Positions 44,721 to 53,224 of a stretch of DNA of 64,000 nt are shown here, piece after piece. A program made the translations under genes and the position numbers. The notes beneath the pieces were generated by a model. The model had not been told where the DNA came from. It worked only from the letters and a program-made list of their open reading frames with translations, and did no database searches. Position 1 is the stretch's first letter. Each line of letters starts with the position of its first letter. Origin of the DNA: VYFG01 sp965248685 (GTDB lineage: Bacteria; Pseudomonadota; Gammaproteobacteria; Arenicellales; Poriferihabitantaceae); NCBI GenBank assembly GCA_965248685.1, contig CBDFKC010000003.1:744001-808000 (forward strand), in the 5' to 3' direction.

Positions 44721-45467
44721 TCAGAAACTTCTAAGTAAATCCCTGCGATTATTGGCATCCATTTTCTCTAATGCATAGCTGATAGTCGTACGCTCCATTT
44801 TTTCGAAGTTACGCCGAATGTATTCAACAACTTCACTCTCATGCTGAAGTGACGTAGCTTTCAATAACCAACCAACACTTTTTTGTACATACACATCCTC
44901 ATCACCAATTAATAGATCACAATTTTTAAAGACGAGTTCTTTGTCTAAATAGTAGACTGAATTACCAATTCTTCTCTTTACAAATTTAACCCAGACCACA
45001 TTGCTGGCACGCCTGCACCATGAAACTTCCGAATGTGCCCAATGCTGGGTATTTTCAATTAAATAGGGACGAGTCAGAAGAAATAGATATATGGTTTTTA
45101 TGCACAAATCGTCAACCAGGGCCCAATTAGTCGAATAGTTTTCGAGCCAGTATTCAAAACGCAACAATAAATCATCGTCATAGTTATTTTTGACAAACTT
45201 ATTGATTAGTTGATAGGCCACAAGTATTTCTTCACTATATTCCGCTTTTTTAAGAATATTTTCCGTTAAAGACAGCATTTCAATTGCTGTTAGTTCAGCG
45301 TAGTCAGACTGAAAGTTGTTTACGATTATCTTTAAATCAGGGGCCGTGGCACCAATACAATTGATCCCGTCTGGAAAATACCGGCGCATTGATTCGGCTT
45401 TTTCAGCAGTACTTGCTTTTTTAAGGTCTCGTTTAATACGGTTGATAAATATTTCGTGTTTTTCCAT
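44721..45467 (-). CDS. DNA alkylation repair protein (AlkD-like, HEAT-repeat fold)
   Basis: A 248-residue helical-repeat protein. Features are the YFPDGINCIGATAPDLKIIV segment, NWALVDDLCIKTIYLF and SEVSWCRRASNVVWVKF, matching the AlkC/AlkD-type DNA glycosylase group that removes alkylated bases. The tryptophan and aspartate of the NWALVDDLC motif correspond to the base-excision site in AlkD. A ClustalW-type comparison would be needed to separate AlkD from non-catalytic relatives. Its codon usage is A+T-rich compared with the core region. Confidence 0.83.
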   Translation of the reverse strand: MEKHEIFINRIKRDLKKASTAEKAESMRRYFPDGINCIGATAPDLKIIVNNFQSDYAELTAIEMLSLTENILKKAEYSEEILVAYQLINKFVKNNYDDDLLLRFEYWLENYSTNWALVDDLCIKTIYLFLLTRPYLIENTQHWAHSEVSWCRRASNVVWVKFVKRRIGNSVYYLDKELVFKNCDLLIGDEDVYVQKSVGWLLKATSLQHESEVVEYIRRNFEKMERTTISYALEKMDANNRRDLLRSF

Positions 45468-45548
45468 TTGCGATTAGCAGATTGATTCCCTGACCAGAAA
45501 TATAATTTTGGTGCCTTCTCTGGCAAAATAAAACGTGGTCCATCCCTA

Positions 45549-45584
45549 CTTTCACACTCCGAAAGTATGAACTAATCGGAGGTA
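45549..45584. other. Two competing hairpins between AlkD-like gene and DJ-1 remnant
   Basis: TACTTTC pairs with GAAAGTA around 45549-45570, while CTCCGA pairs with TCGGAG a few bases further on; the two use shared bases and cannot form together. No T-run follows. This may be an attenuator-like structure, or chance. Confidence 0.2.
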
Positions 45585-45618
45585 TGATCAAAGTGAGCGA
45601 GTATCGGCTTTCGAACGA

Positions 45619-45864
45619 TCAGACCAGCCCAGGAATAAGCAATAGATCATAATCGCTACTCTCGGATAGCGTTTTGTCTACCGAGAGGCTTTGTCCGTGG
45701 ACACTGGATACTGGCTCTGGTGTTTCGGCCACCACTGTAATTTTAATTTCATCCCTAAGACTACCTAACATTTCAATTGGACCAAAAAGGTCGAGAGTTT
45801 GGAAACCAGGAAAAATAAGTGCAGCAAGCGTCTTCAAGTTCTTATCCTTGCAAAAAAGGAACAC
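45619..45864 (-). pseudogene. DJ-1/PfpI family protein, truncated
   Basis: The 81-residue frame reads LAALIFPGFQTLDLFGPIEM, the start of DJ-1/PfpI proteins, and continues to SSDYDLLLIPG, where the nucleophile elbow should follow. It then stops after LV. Normal proteins are about 190-220 residues and carry the cysteine nucleophile further on. No continuation appears in another frame, so the gene has lost its 3' two thirds. Confidence 0.7.
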
Positions 45865-46038
45865 ATGGATTTTACTCGCGAAAAACAGAATTGTCGTGTT
45901 ACGCCAGTGTCGATTACGGAGTTTCTACTGGATCGGAATCGCTGGTATTTGGTTTTTAGTATCACAAATCAAAGACTTGACCGTTAAGTTTTTAAGTAAT
46001 TTGGATTCATAGATCCTTTCAACTAAGATTGTAAAATA

Positions 46039-46644
46039 ATGACAGTCAAAGGTACAAACGGGTACGCTGGAGCAATACATCGCTTTATCGAAGCCACAGA
46101 TGCAATCGGCTTCAAAGAACTTCACGAATTTTGCGCCAAATACATCCCGATAAGTCCGGGCAAAATACTGGACATTGGTTCTGGAAGTGGACGTGATGCT
46201 GCAGAATTTGCCGCAATGGGTCACTCAGTTGTTGCCGCAGAACCGTGTCCCGAACTGCTCGTTTCATCGAGAAACACCTATCCTTATTCTCGAGTAGAAT
46301 GGGTCGAGGACTCCTTACCAGAACTCAACAAACTTACGCACAAATATAATCAGTTTGATTTTATTTTGTGTTCGGCTGTGTGGCACCACATTGATGATGC
46401 TGAGAGAGAGACAGCTTTGGCGGTAATTGCAAGGCTGCTAAAACCGAGAGGCATATTCGCTGTTTCTTTGCGCAATGGTCCAGTTGGAGTCGGTATACAT
46501 GTATTTCCGACAGATGCGAACAAAACTATTGATTTGGCTGAATCGTGCAACCTGATAAATCTATTGCACCAGTCGAATCAACCGAGCCTGATTCGCAACA
46601 AAAAAAGGGTTATTTGGTCGAAGTTGGTATTTAGACGTGGGTAG
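46039..46644 (+). CDS. Class I SAM-dependent methyltransferase
   Basis: A 201-residue methyltransferase. Motif I is ILDIGSGSGRDAAEFA; the acidic residue after strand 2 is in VVAAEPCPELL; and ILCSAVWHHI marks motif IV. It belongs to the methyltransf_11/25 group. The substrate is unknown. It stands alone, forward, between reverse-strand genes. Confidence 0.88.
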   Translation: MTVKGTNGYAGAIHRFIEATDAIGFKELHEFCAKYIPISPGKILDIGSGSGRDAAEFAAMGHSVVAAEPCPELLVSSRNTYPYSRVEWVEDSLPELNKLTHKYNQFDFILCSAVWHHIDDAERETALAVIARLLKPRGIFAVSLRNGPVGVGIHVFPTDANKTIDLAESCNLINLLHQSNQPSLIRNKKRVIWSKLVFRRG

Positions 46645-46766
46645 TTAATATGCGGGTGACATATTTGAGAATGTTAGAAGCAAATTAAATAATAGCTCTA
46701 TCCGGCAAAATCCCTTAGTGGATAATAAAAAAGCCATGTTTATTTGCTTTAGTCCGTGAGATTGAA

Positions 46767-47591
46767 TTAGTTAAGCAACTTTCTTTTCATGTGCTGTTCC
46801 ATTTGAGTATTCCCCTCATGCTTAGCCCAGTCTATTGCATCTGCGTTGAACCGCTTATCCTTTATGCTACCTACAGCACCACGATCGATTAGCCAATCAG
46901 CCATTTCAAAATCATTCGAATTTGCTGCCTGATGTAAGGCAGTACATTCTTCATGATGACATCGCACTATTGCATTAATATCCACTCCACGTTCCAGCAA
47001 ATAGGACGCTACTTCATATTGCGAATTGCGTAGCGCTAGAAAAAATGCTTGTTCGATCGCATCCTTTTCGGTGGAATCTTCAAAGGACCCCCAGGGAAAA
47101 TAGACGGGCAGCACAGATGCAATGAGCTTGCCGTTATTGAAGAAACTGGCTAATTTTTCCATATTTCCAAGCATGGCAGCAGCGCATAGCGTATTGAGTT
47201 TTGCCCCACGCTCACTAATTAGATATACCGCCATCTCTTGGTGTCCCCAATAAAGCGTTTCTTCGACTGCGGACCAGGGCGCACCTTCGTCTAGAGATAC
47301 CCCTGCATCAAGCAGCGTATCTACCAATGCTCTAGAATTGACACTCGCAGCAGCCACCAATTGTCTGTATGTGGTGGAGCCATTATCAATTAGATGCTTC
47401 AAAAAACCCTCGGGTTCAGGGATTTTCCCAAGTCCGCCTTCGACAACGATGAACTGAATCAAATTAGGGCTATCTCCCGGATCAGTTGAGTTCTGGGTAA
47501 TAAGGTCGGGGTCACGCGCAAGCAACGTCTCAAACAATGCGAAATCACCTGCATAAGCAGCGTCTCTGACGGGTGTAAATATTGCATCCAT
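46767..47591 (-). CDS. Ankyrin-repeat protein
   Basis: A 274-residue protein with about five to six ankyrin repeats, seen as ALVDTLLDAGVSLDEGAPW, MAVYLISERGAKLNTLCAAA, ASYLLERGVDINAIVRCH and MADWLIDRGAVG. Ankyrin proteins mediate protein-protein contact. No signal peptide is visible, so it is probably cytoplasmic. GGAGGAAG lies just before the ATG. The partner is unknown. Confidence 0.88.
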   Translation of the reverse strand: MDAIFTPVRDAAYAGDFALFETLLARDPDLITQNSTDPGDSPNLIQFIVVEGGLGKIPEPEGFLKHLIDNGSTTYRQLVAAASVNSRALVDTLLDAGVSLDEGAPWSAVEETLYWGHQEMAVYLISERGAKLNTLCAAAMLGNMEKLASFFNNGKLIASVLPVYFPWGSFEDSTEKDAIEQAFFLALRNSQYEVASYLLERGVDINAIVRCHHEECTALHQAANSNDFEMADWLIDRGAVGSIKDKRFNADAIDWAKHEGNTQMEQHMKRKLLN

Positions 47592-47705
47592 ATCTTCCTC
47601 CGTTTGTATGTTTGTTGTTGAGCCATGATTAGCAATTTCGACTAAACGCCGAACTTCCCTGGTGAGTATTCTACAGCGAGTGTAAGATTCAACCCAACCT
47701 GGAAC

Positions 47706-47734
47706 TTGACACTATCAGATCAAGTATGGATATA
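47706..47734 (+). promoter_or_regulatory. Sigma70-like promoter upstream of the cupin gene
   Basis: TTGACA (47706-47711) is followed after 17 bases by GATATA (47729-47734), 33 bases before the cupin ATG. The -35 is a perfect match to consensus; the -10 is moderate. Confidence 0.45.
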
Positions 47735-47767
47735 TGTATTTAACTAGCCCATTTCCTTGAAGAAGCG

Positions 47768-48175
47768 ATGAACATCACCGATATCAACCAACTGGTCAGT
47801 CATACTGACGATATCGAGTGGGACTATCTCGACGGGCAGTCTGGCGAAGATGCATTGAGGTGGAAGACTTTGACCGGAAGACGAGATGGGAATACCACGG
47901 GAGTTTCCTTTGGGATTTGCGAAGTGCCACCGGGCGTTGGCCTAGGCCTGCATCGACACGCCGAACAAGAGGTCTACTACGTGTATCAGGGTGACGGCGA
48001 AATAACCATGGAAGACGAAAAGGTATCAGTTAGATCGGGGTCAGTGCTATTTGTCCCGGGAGATATGGCTCATGGGGTAAAAAATACGGGTTCAGAAACC
48101 CTTGGTCTGCTATGGGTATTTCCGGTGGACAAATGGGCTGATGTTGAGTATGAACTACTCGCCTCCAGTTACTAG
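47768..48175 (+). CDS. Cupin-domain protein
   Basis: A 135-residue single-cupin protein. The first motif, GLGLHRHAEQEVYYVYQGDGE, contains the two histidines and the glutamate that hold the metal; the second, GSVLFVPGDMAHGVKNTG, supplies the third histidine. Such proteins may be isomerases, dioxygenases or sugar-binding sensors. A good promoter lies upstream (47706-47734), and GAAG precedes the ATG. The substrate is unknown. Confidence 0.88.
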   Translation: MNITDINQLVSHTDDIEWDYLDGQSGEDALRWKTLTGRRDGNTTGVSFGICEVPPGVGLGLHRHAEQEVYYVYQGDGEITMEDEKVSVRSGSVLFVPGDMAHGVKNTGSETLGLLWVFPVDKWADVEYELLASSY

Positions 48176-48245
48176 TTTGCCGAATAAAATAGTTTTGCCT
48201 GTCGAATTACCGCCCAATCCCGGGAGTCTCTCTTCAGCTGAATAA

Positions 48246-48701
48246 ATGCATATTACTGTCGAAAATCCCAGTAGAAAAGATGTTGTTAATTTGCTCGAAG
48301 AGCATCTGCATGACATGCATGCGCATTCACCGGCATGCAGCGTCCATGCACTAGACCTTGATGGTCTTAGGTCGGATGACGTGACTTTCTGGACGGCAAG
48401 AATCAATGACGAATTAATGGGCTGCGGCGCACTAAAGCAAATCGATCAAAATCTCGCGGAAATTAAATCGATGCGTACCGCTGAAGGACATAAGAATAAA
48501 GGCGTCGCTGCTGCAATCCTGCAAACAATTATCGATCAGGCCAGGGCAAATGGCTGCCAGAAATTAAACCTGGAAACCGGTTCCACGGAACCATTTCAAG
48601 CGGCGATAGCGCTCTATACCAAATTCGGTTTCGAGGAATGTGGGCCATTCGCTGGCTATATTGATGATCCGTTTAGTTTGTTTATGACGAAAGGTCTTTA
48701 A
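48246..48701 (+). CDS. GNAT-family N-acetyltransferase
   Basis: A 151-residue GNAT protein. The acetyl-CoA loop is SMRTAEGHKNKGVAAAIL; NLETGSTEPFQAAIALYTKFGFEECGPF is the C-terminal motif. The overall pattern is that of PhnO/YjgM-like acetyltransferases. The acceptor is unknown. Confidence 0.88.
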   Translation: MHITVENPSRKDVVNLLEEHLHDMHAHSPACSVHALDLDGLRSDDVTFWTARINDELMGCGALKQIDQNLAEIKSMRTAEGHKNKGVAAAILQTIIDQARANGCQKLNLETGSTEPFQAAIALYTKFGFEECGPFAGYIDDPFSLFMTKGL

Positions 48702-48820
48702 CCGGTTTCCGAGTGCAATATTCCTCTACGAGAAATGGAGGTTTAGCCTGTGACCCGATTCAGACCTCCTGATCCTGTCAGGTAAACTGGTGTTGCGCAG
48801 ATGATTAATCGCCAACCGGT
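48701..48820. terminator. Nested inverted repeats between convergent genes, probable bidirectional terminator
   Basis: ACCGGTT (48701-48707) pairs with AACCGGT (48814-48820). Inside lie GGAGGT/ACCTCC and GGTTTA-CCTG/CAGG-TAAAC pairs. The structure fills the 124 bases between the convergent GNAT and VOC genes. There is no long T-run. Confidence 0.35.
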
Positions 48821-48825
48821 AAAAT

Positions 48826-49215
48826 CTATTCAGAAATTAAGGCAAGAACTGCCCCCTGGGGATCTTGAATAACACAGAATTGGCTGGAATCCATCATTCG
48901 CGGACCTTCCAATATCTTGCCGCCCAACGCCACGCATTTCGCTGCACTTGCCGCTACGTCCGCTACTCGCACATACATCAGCCATTGGGGCGGCAGGTTT
49001 TTATTGCTTCCACGAGCATGACATACTCCGGCTACGGTTTTATCTGTTCCAGCGAGATTGATATTAAAGTCATCATACTCCCCCATGGAAACCGCACTGG
49101 AAGTCCATCCCACCACGCTACAATAAAAGTCTCTAATATCCTCGGCATCGGTGACAGTCAGGTCACACCATTCAATTTCGCCAATGTTTGGATGGGGATT
49201 TTCGCTATCGCTCAT
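48826..49215 (-). CDS. VOC-family protein (glyoxalase/dioxygenase fold)
   Basis: A 129-residue VOC protein. IEWCDLTVTDAEDIRDFYCSVVGW is the first module; WLMYVRVADVAASAAKCVALGGKI and FCVIQDPQGAVLALI the second. CAGGAGAAAT precedes the ATG. It belongs to the group of predicted enzymes related to lactoylglutathione lyase. The substrate is unknown. Confidence 0.88.
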   Translation of the reverse strand: MSDSENPHPNIGEIEWCDLTVTDAEDIRDFYCSVVGWTSSAVSMGEYDDFNINLAGTDKTVAGVCHARGSNKNLPPQWLMYVRVADVAASAAKCVALGGKILEGPRMMDSSQFCVIQDPQGAVLALISE

Positions 49216-49257
49216 GTCAATTTCTCCTGATTGAGATCTCGGTTTGACCTGGAGAGT

Positions 49258-49512
49258 CTATTCCAGCCAGCCGATACGAATTTTTGCTTCGGCCAACGCG
49301 CCTGCTTCATCAGCATAAGACAACGCTGAAAAATAATTTATCCCGGTCCATTTACCCATATCTTCGATGTCTCTACGAAATTCCTCGAATCCAAAGCTGT
49401 TGTCTTCCCGTACAAAGATATCAACACAATAGTCTCCGGTGTCATTTTCGATGCTGTTCAACACTTTCCAACCGGGTTTGATTCGATCTGACAAGGGATA
49501 ATCCTGATGCAA
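49258..49512 (-). CDS. Small hypothetical protein (84 residues)
   Basis: An 84-residue soluble, acidic protein, with a DYCVDIFVREDNSFGFEEFRRD centre and a C-terminal helix ALAEAKIRIGWLE. The amphipathic pattern and codon use suggest a real gene, but I do not recognise the family. It starts 14 bases after the stop of the upstream zinc-ribbon gene, so the two are probably co-transcribed. Confidence 0.6.
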   Translation of the reverse strand: MHQDYPLSDRIKPGWKVLNSIENDTGDYCVDIFVREDNSFGFEEFRRDIEDMGKWTGINYFSALSYADEAGALAEAKIRIGWLE

Positions 49513-49526
49513 TGACTGCTATTATG

Positions 49527-49910
49527 TTAGGTACGAGAATCGCGGATTACATTTACCATCCTGGAATGGTCAGTCAAGAGTAATTTGCAATTCGCACAAT
49601 GCCATGAAATATTGATGGCGGTTGGTAAACTAATACTACATGTATTGTCTAGATTGGAACCCATGTTAGAAAAAGTACCTGGCATATTTTGACTTTTTTC
49701 TCTCCAAATGATTCCGCGCCCCGCCATTGAGTAGCCATTCTCCATGGGATTATGACAATTTGGACATTGCATGGGGGTCCATTCGATATCAGACTTTTTG
49801 ATTTTTACGGTGGTGTTGTTTTTGCCAATTTTTCGAAACACTGCCAGAAAAAGCAAAGCCACAGCAACTCCCGTTACAACAAGCATTATTTTCATTTCAA
49901 AACCGCCCAT
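49527..49910 (-). CDS. Membrane-anchored zinc-ribbon protein (DUF6487-like)
   Basis: About 127 residues: one N-terminal membrane segment (LVVTGVAVALLFLAVF), then a zinc-ribbon-like domain with CPNC near residue 49 and CANC near residue 104. Between them is MENGYSMAGRGIIWRE, the pattern of DUF6487 proteins. The function is unknown. A second ATG five codons in is an alternative start. Confidence 0.65.
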   Translation of the reverse strand: MGGFEMKIMLVVTGVAVALLFLAVFRKIGKNNTTVKIKKSDIEWTPMQCPNCHNPMENGYSMAGRGIIWREKSQNMPGTFSNMGSNLDNTCSISLPTAINISWHCANCKLLLTDHSRMVNVIRDSRT

Positions 49911-50087
49911 AAAAAATTATTCGCGCTAGCATATTATCGATTTCCGTCATAACATTTCCCTTTGAAAACCTGGCAAAGAAGAATGTTACTCTAGTATGGG
50001 GTGATAAACCTTCCTAAATAGTCCGATACTCTGGCGTAATCAGTCAAAGACAACTGTACCTGTTCCGTCGTCTTGGGAGTAATAATT

Positions 50088-50207
50088 ATGGACTACAAAG
50101 CAACGCCGAAGCCGAAATTTGCCCCTGTATCATTGTTAGTTAACAATCTTTTTGCTCAGATACACTCTGGTGTCATCTCGACCATATTCAGTCCACCCCA
50201 GGTGTAG
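50088..50207 (+). other. Short forward frame with a good ribosome-binding site (39 residues)
   Basis: An ATG preceded by GGGAGTAATAATT opens a 39-residue frame beginning MDYKATPKPKFAPVSLL. It runs into the 3' end of the reverse-strand GNAT gene. The first twenty residues look natural; the rest reads antisense to the GNAT gene. It may be the 5' stump of a lost gene. The remaining 49911-50087 space shows nothing else. Confidence 0.2.
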
Positions 50208-50588
50208 ATACAAAGACAGGTTTTCACTAAGAAGAACATGGGTTGCCAGCCGCATATCTGTGCAGCTGTTTTCGATTGCCTGTTTTTCAGCAAACTTCAT
50301 TAGTCCACCGCCCAGTCCCTGCCCTTGGAATTCTGGATGTACAGCAACGTTTGCGACTGTAGCCAGATTACGATCAAATATCATTGTAAGACCACCTACA
50401 ATGCCACCGTTAAGCTCTGCAACCCATGTAGAAAATTCGGTGATTTCAGCCGCGTAGTCGAGATTCATGGGAGGTAGGGGGTTACCTTTCATACGATCTT
50501 GGTAGGAAGCGTAGGCCGCACGCATACAGGCCTGAAGGTCTTCTGCGTCATCAAGAAATGCTTTTCGAATCTTCCATAGACTTCTCAT
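50136..50588 (-). CDS. GNAT-family N-acetyltransferase
   Basis: A 150-residue GNAT protein. VHPEFQGQGLGGGLMKFAEKQA is the acetyl-CoA-binding motif, and LSLYLHLGWTEYGR is the C-terminal motif. The N-terminus (IRKAFLDDAEDLQACMRAAYASY) is usual for the group. The acceptor is unknown. Homologues are often found near small stress genes. Confidence 0.9.
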   Translation of the reverse strand: MRSLWKIRKAFLDDAEDLQACMRAAYASYQDRMKGNPLPPMNLDYAAEITEFSTWVAELNGGIVGGLTMIFDRNLATVANVAVHPEFQGQGLGGGLMKFAEKQAIENSCTDMRLATHVLLSENLSLYLHLGWTEYGRDDTRVYLSKKIVN

Positions 50589-50690
50589 TCCGTATTGATA
50601 TGCCTAATCAAGGAAGTTTTGATAATTGGGAGATAGTCTTCTAATTTTTTAGATCAAACAATATATTAGGTTTTACTTGCCCAGTATTTG

Positions 50691-51110
50691 TTAGCTGCTA
50701 TCCCTGCCTTCGGAGAATTTCGGTAGGTCATCTTCGAGGTCTGACCAGTTCGCCTTGTATTTTAAAAAGATATGTGCATCTGGTCGCAATTCGATATCAC
50801 TATCCAGCGTGCCGAGGGCAAATTCAACCAGTTCTCCCGTATCCTTCGATGGTACAAAAATCAGACTTGACCCACAAACCTGACAAAATTTTCGCACGGT
50901 TCCATTGTCTGCTTTATAGCTTGATAAATGCTCTTGCCCCTTAACCCAGCGAAAATCTGCCACCCTGGCCTCACCCAGGGTGGCAAACGCGGAACCATGA
51001 AATTTCCGGCACATCGAACAATGACAATGTCCCATATTGGGACCAATTTCATCTACTTCATATTTAATGGAACCGCACAAACAGGTTCCTGTATAGGGTT
51101 CGTTTTTCAT
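50691..51110 (-). CDS. GFA/CENP-V family zinc-binding protein
   Basis: A 139-residue GFA-family protein. Zinc ligands appear as GTCLCGSIKY, CHCSMCRKFHGSAF and FCQVCGSSL. The AFATLGEARV and SDIELRPDAHIF segments are close to the common GFA domain. It is one of three GFA genes within 3 kb. The activity of such proteins is mostly undetermined. Confidence 0.92.
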   Translation of the reverse strand: MKNEPYTGTCLCGSIKYEVDEIGPNMGHCHCSMCRKFHGSAFATLGEARVADFRWVKGQEHLSSYKADNGTVRKFCQVCGSSLIFVPSKDTGELVEFALGTLDSDIELRPDAHIFLKYKANWSDLEDDLPKFSEGRDSS

Positions 51111-51219
51111 TGTTGCTTTATTCCTGTGTTAAATAGTTTGATTAGTTCTATGTTAGCGCAATTGATTTTACGCTTGGGGTAGCCGGGATATTCCCATTGC
51201 ATGTCCAATAAGTCGCGGT

Positions 51220-51636
51220 CTAGTTTTTCAAATGGGCACCGATCTTAGTGGCGAGCCAGGCCATTGGCACGTATGCGCCAACAAGATCCAGAATAACAAA
51301 CCAACCCGGAGCCGGGATCATAAATGAAACAGTTATTCCACCGACCAAAAAGAATGCACCAATTACATAGGCAAAAACTCGTTGATAACTCCCCGCGACT
51401 AGAAAAGCCACTATTGCTCCAACCAGAGTGCCGATAGCATGAGCCAAAAATGGTACGACAAACTGAATTGGTCCAAACAGATGCATGGATGCGGCGATAC
51501 TCTCCGTATCAGTAACATCAACTCCTGGAGGTGGCGGAATGACAAAAGGTCCGAGCACAACGATTAGCATATTAACCGCGCCCCCCAGTGCCACACCTAG
51601 AACAACAGCAAGTATATTTCTTAAAATAACATTCAT
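51220..51636 (-). CDS. Four-helix membrane protein of unknown function
   Basis: A 138-residue protein with four hydrophobic segments (about 7-32, 55-80, 87-108 and 110-131) and a loop of repeated proline (IPPPPGVDV) after the first. The proportions and the GGAVNM motif resemble small conserved inner-membrane proteins of unknown role. No enzyme motif is present. Confidence 0.72.
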   Translation of the reverse strand: MNVILRNILAVVLGVALGGAVNMLIVVLGPFVIPPPPGVDVTDTESIAASMHLFGPIQFVVPFLAHAIGTLVGAIVAFLVAGSYQRVFAYVIGAFFLVGGITVSFMIPAPGWFVILDLVGAYVPMAWLATKIGAHLKN

Positions 51637-51833
51637 GATTTGGCTAGATTTCTAATTGCCCAGTATTTTACCCCTTGTTTCCCTAGATCGTTAGGTAGCC
51701 GTATATACCCTCTTTACTCGCCATTAAAAGACGATTCAACCAATTCTATTCCAGATCCAAAACAATCCTAAATAAACTCTGACTCAGCATACTTGAACGC
51801 CAAGCGACCTGGCTCCAGAAACAATTTCAAGGG

Positions 51834-52310
51834 TTAGCTATCCGCAAATCTATTCAGCGCTTCACCGGTCAATCGATAACCAATCCATTCGTTTTGTGGT
51901 TGGGCTCCAATAGATTGGTAGAAATCTATCGCTGACTGGTTCCAGTCGAGCACATTCCATTCGAATCTTCCGCAATTTTTCGACACAGCATGCTGTGCAA
52001 GGTATTTGAGCAACGCTTTTCCTGCACCGGTTCCCCGGCTTTCAGGTGTCACATATAAATCTTCAAGAAATAGACCATTCCTTCCAAGCCAGGTAGAATA
52101 ATTATAAAAATACACAGCAAACCCGATTGGTGTATCACCGATGCTGCAGATTATTGCATCAGTTGTCGAACCCTCGCCAAATAACGATTGCCTGATATCT
52201 TCTGGAGCGGCAACAACTTCTTTCGCGGCTTTTTCGTAGACGGCAAGCTCAATAATATACCGGAGAATTAAGTCAGTATCATCAATAGTTGCGGGGCGGA
52301 TTTGAAACAT
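51834..52310 (-). CDS. GNAT acetyltransferase, diamine (SAT1)-like
   Basis: A 158-residue GNAT protein. IRPATIDDTDLILRYIIELAVYEK at the start, LFLEDLYVTPESRGTGAGKALL (acetyl-CoA loop), and FEWNVLDWNQSAIDFYQSIGA are the pattern of spermidine/spermine N1-acetyltransferase-like proteins. A polyamine or amino-acid-derived amine is the likely acceptor, not proven. Confidence 0.9.
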   Translation of the reverse strand: MFQIRPATIDDTDLILRYIIELAVYEKAAKEVVAAPEDIRQSLFGEGSTTDAIICSIGDTPIGFAVYFYNYSTWLGRNGLFLEDLYVTPESRGTGAGKALLKYLAQHAVSKNCGRFEWNVLDWNQSAIDFYQSIGAQPQNEWIGYRLTGEALNRFADS

Positions 52311-52453
52311 CGTTCGAGCTGTTTGGAAATTGTTATGGTGTGAAGTAAAACACTACCGTAGTCGCAATGCTACTTGATTGGACCATGGGCGAAATACCGG
52401 AGAAGTTGGTAAATTTTTCATTACGGGTAGTGCTTAGACGAAATACCAACTAT

Positions 52454-52783
52454 TTATATATCATCCCAGCAAATGAAAACATAATTGATTATTTTCGAGC
52501 TAATTGCGAAATGGATCTTATCCTCGGGTTCACAATGGGACTGAATACAATCAACCGCCTGATCGCATTGGTCGCGATCGAGGAAGGTCATGGTAAAAAA
52601 ATACTCCTGACCTCGCTCATGGTCGGTGTCCATTATCGGATGGTGTTGTCTGCGACCAACAGGACTAACGGACTCGACCATGCCTAATCCTTTCATATGC
52701 GCTACAAAAAGGGCATTGGCTTCTTGAAATTCCTTAATGGTGACATTGTCCTTCAAATCGAAACAACTAAGCATGTGAAACAT
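52454..52783 (-). CDS. DUF6614-like small protein
   Basis: A 109-residue soluble protein. MFHMLSCFDLK, the FVAHMKGLGMVESVSPVGRR segment, and MDTDHERGQEYFFTMTF form a pattern I associate with DUF6614, a dimeric alpha-beta barrel-like family of unknown function. The ATG at 52783 was chosen because the conserved part begins there; a longer frame would overlap the upstream GFA gene. Assignment is from memory. Confidence 0.65.
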   Translation of the reverse strand: MFHMLSCFDLKDNVTIKEFQEANALFVAHMKGLGMVESVSPVGRRQHHPIMDTDHERGQEYFFTMTFLDRDQCDQAVDCIQSHCEPEDKIHFAISSKIINYVFICWDDI

Positions 52784-52808
52784 AATGTTTACCTGGTATT
52801 CAGAATAT

Positions 52809-53174
52809 TCACGTCTCGTCAAGGTATTGCCAACTGTCTGCCCCATCAAACCGTCGGATAGGAATAGGTTTGGTAATTGACAATTCCATCATCCTGAAAT
52901 TAACCCCAATTCTGGTATCAGGACATTTTTCAGTGGTCAGGTAATGAGTCATACACCCGCATTGTTGACAGTGATGCAATTCTATATTCTCCTCTCCCCA
53001 TAAATAGATGGAGGTTGGTAATTCTCGTACGGTAACTTTTACGTTTTTTGGCGCATAATATCCCCAGAGAGCGCCAATCCGATTACAGACGGAACAGTTA
53101 CAGGAAGTCAGGTTTTTAGGCAGTTTCTCCATTTCCATTACAACATTACCGCAATGACATTGTCCGTTAATCAC
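52809..53174 (-). CDS. GFA/CENP-V family zinc-binding protein
   Basis: A 121-residue short GFA protein. Zinc ligands are in GQCHCGNVV, CNCSVCNRIG and HHCQQCGCMTHY. It is of the shorter subgroup in which the C-terminus ends after the SITKPIPIRRFDG segment. It is adjacent to another GFA gene (53225-53632), but the two are clearly diverged, not a recent duplication. Confidence 0.9.
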   Translation of the reverse strand: MINGQCHCGNVVMEMEKLPKNLTSCNCSVCNRIGALWGYYAPKNVKVTVRELPTSIYLWGEENIELHHCQQCGCMTHYLTTEKCPDTRIGVNFRMMELSITKPIPIRRFDGADSWQYLDET

Positions 53175-53224
53175 TGATCAACTCCGATTGATAGAATAGC
53201 CAGGTTGTCGTCGGAAAACAGAGT

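Noticed and set aside
45674..46012. 112-codon forward frame
   Set aside because: Mostly antisense to the DJ-1 remnant, whose residues are recognisable, and lacking any domain pattern.
49526..49532. GTTAGGT core-like heptamer
   Set aside because: It overlaps the stop codon of the zinc-ribbon gene with only 14 bases to the next gene, so there is no room for an attC site.
50677..51668. 13-base repeat TTGCCCAGTATTT at 50677 and 51656
   Set aside because: Repeats of this length are expected by chance in 64 kb, and the flanks do not match.
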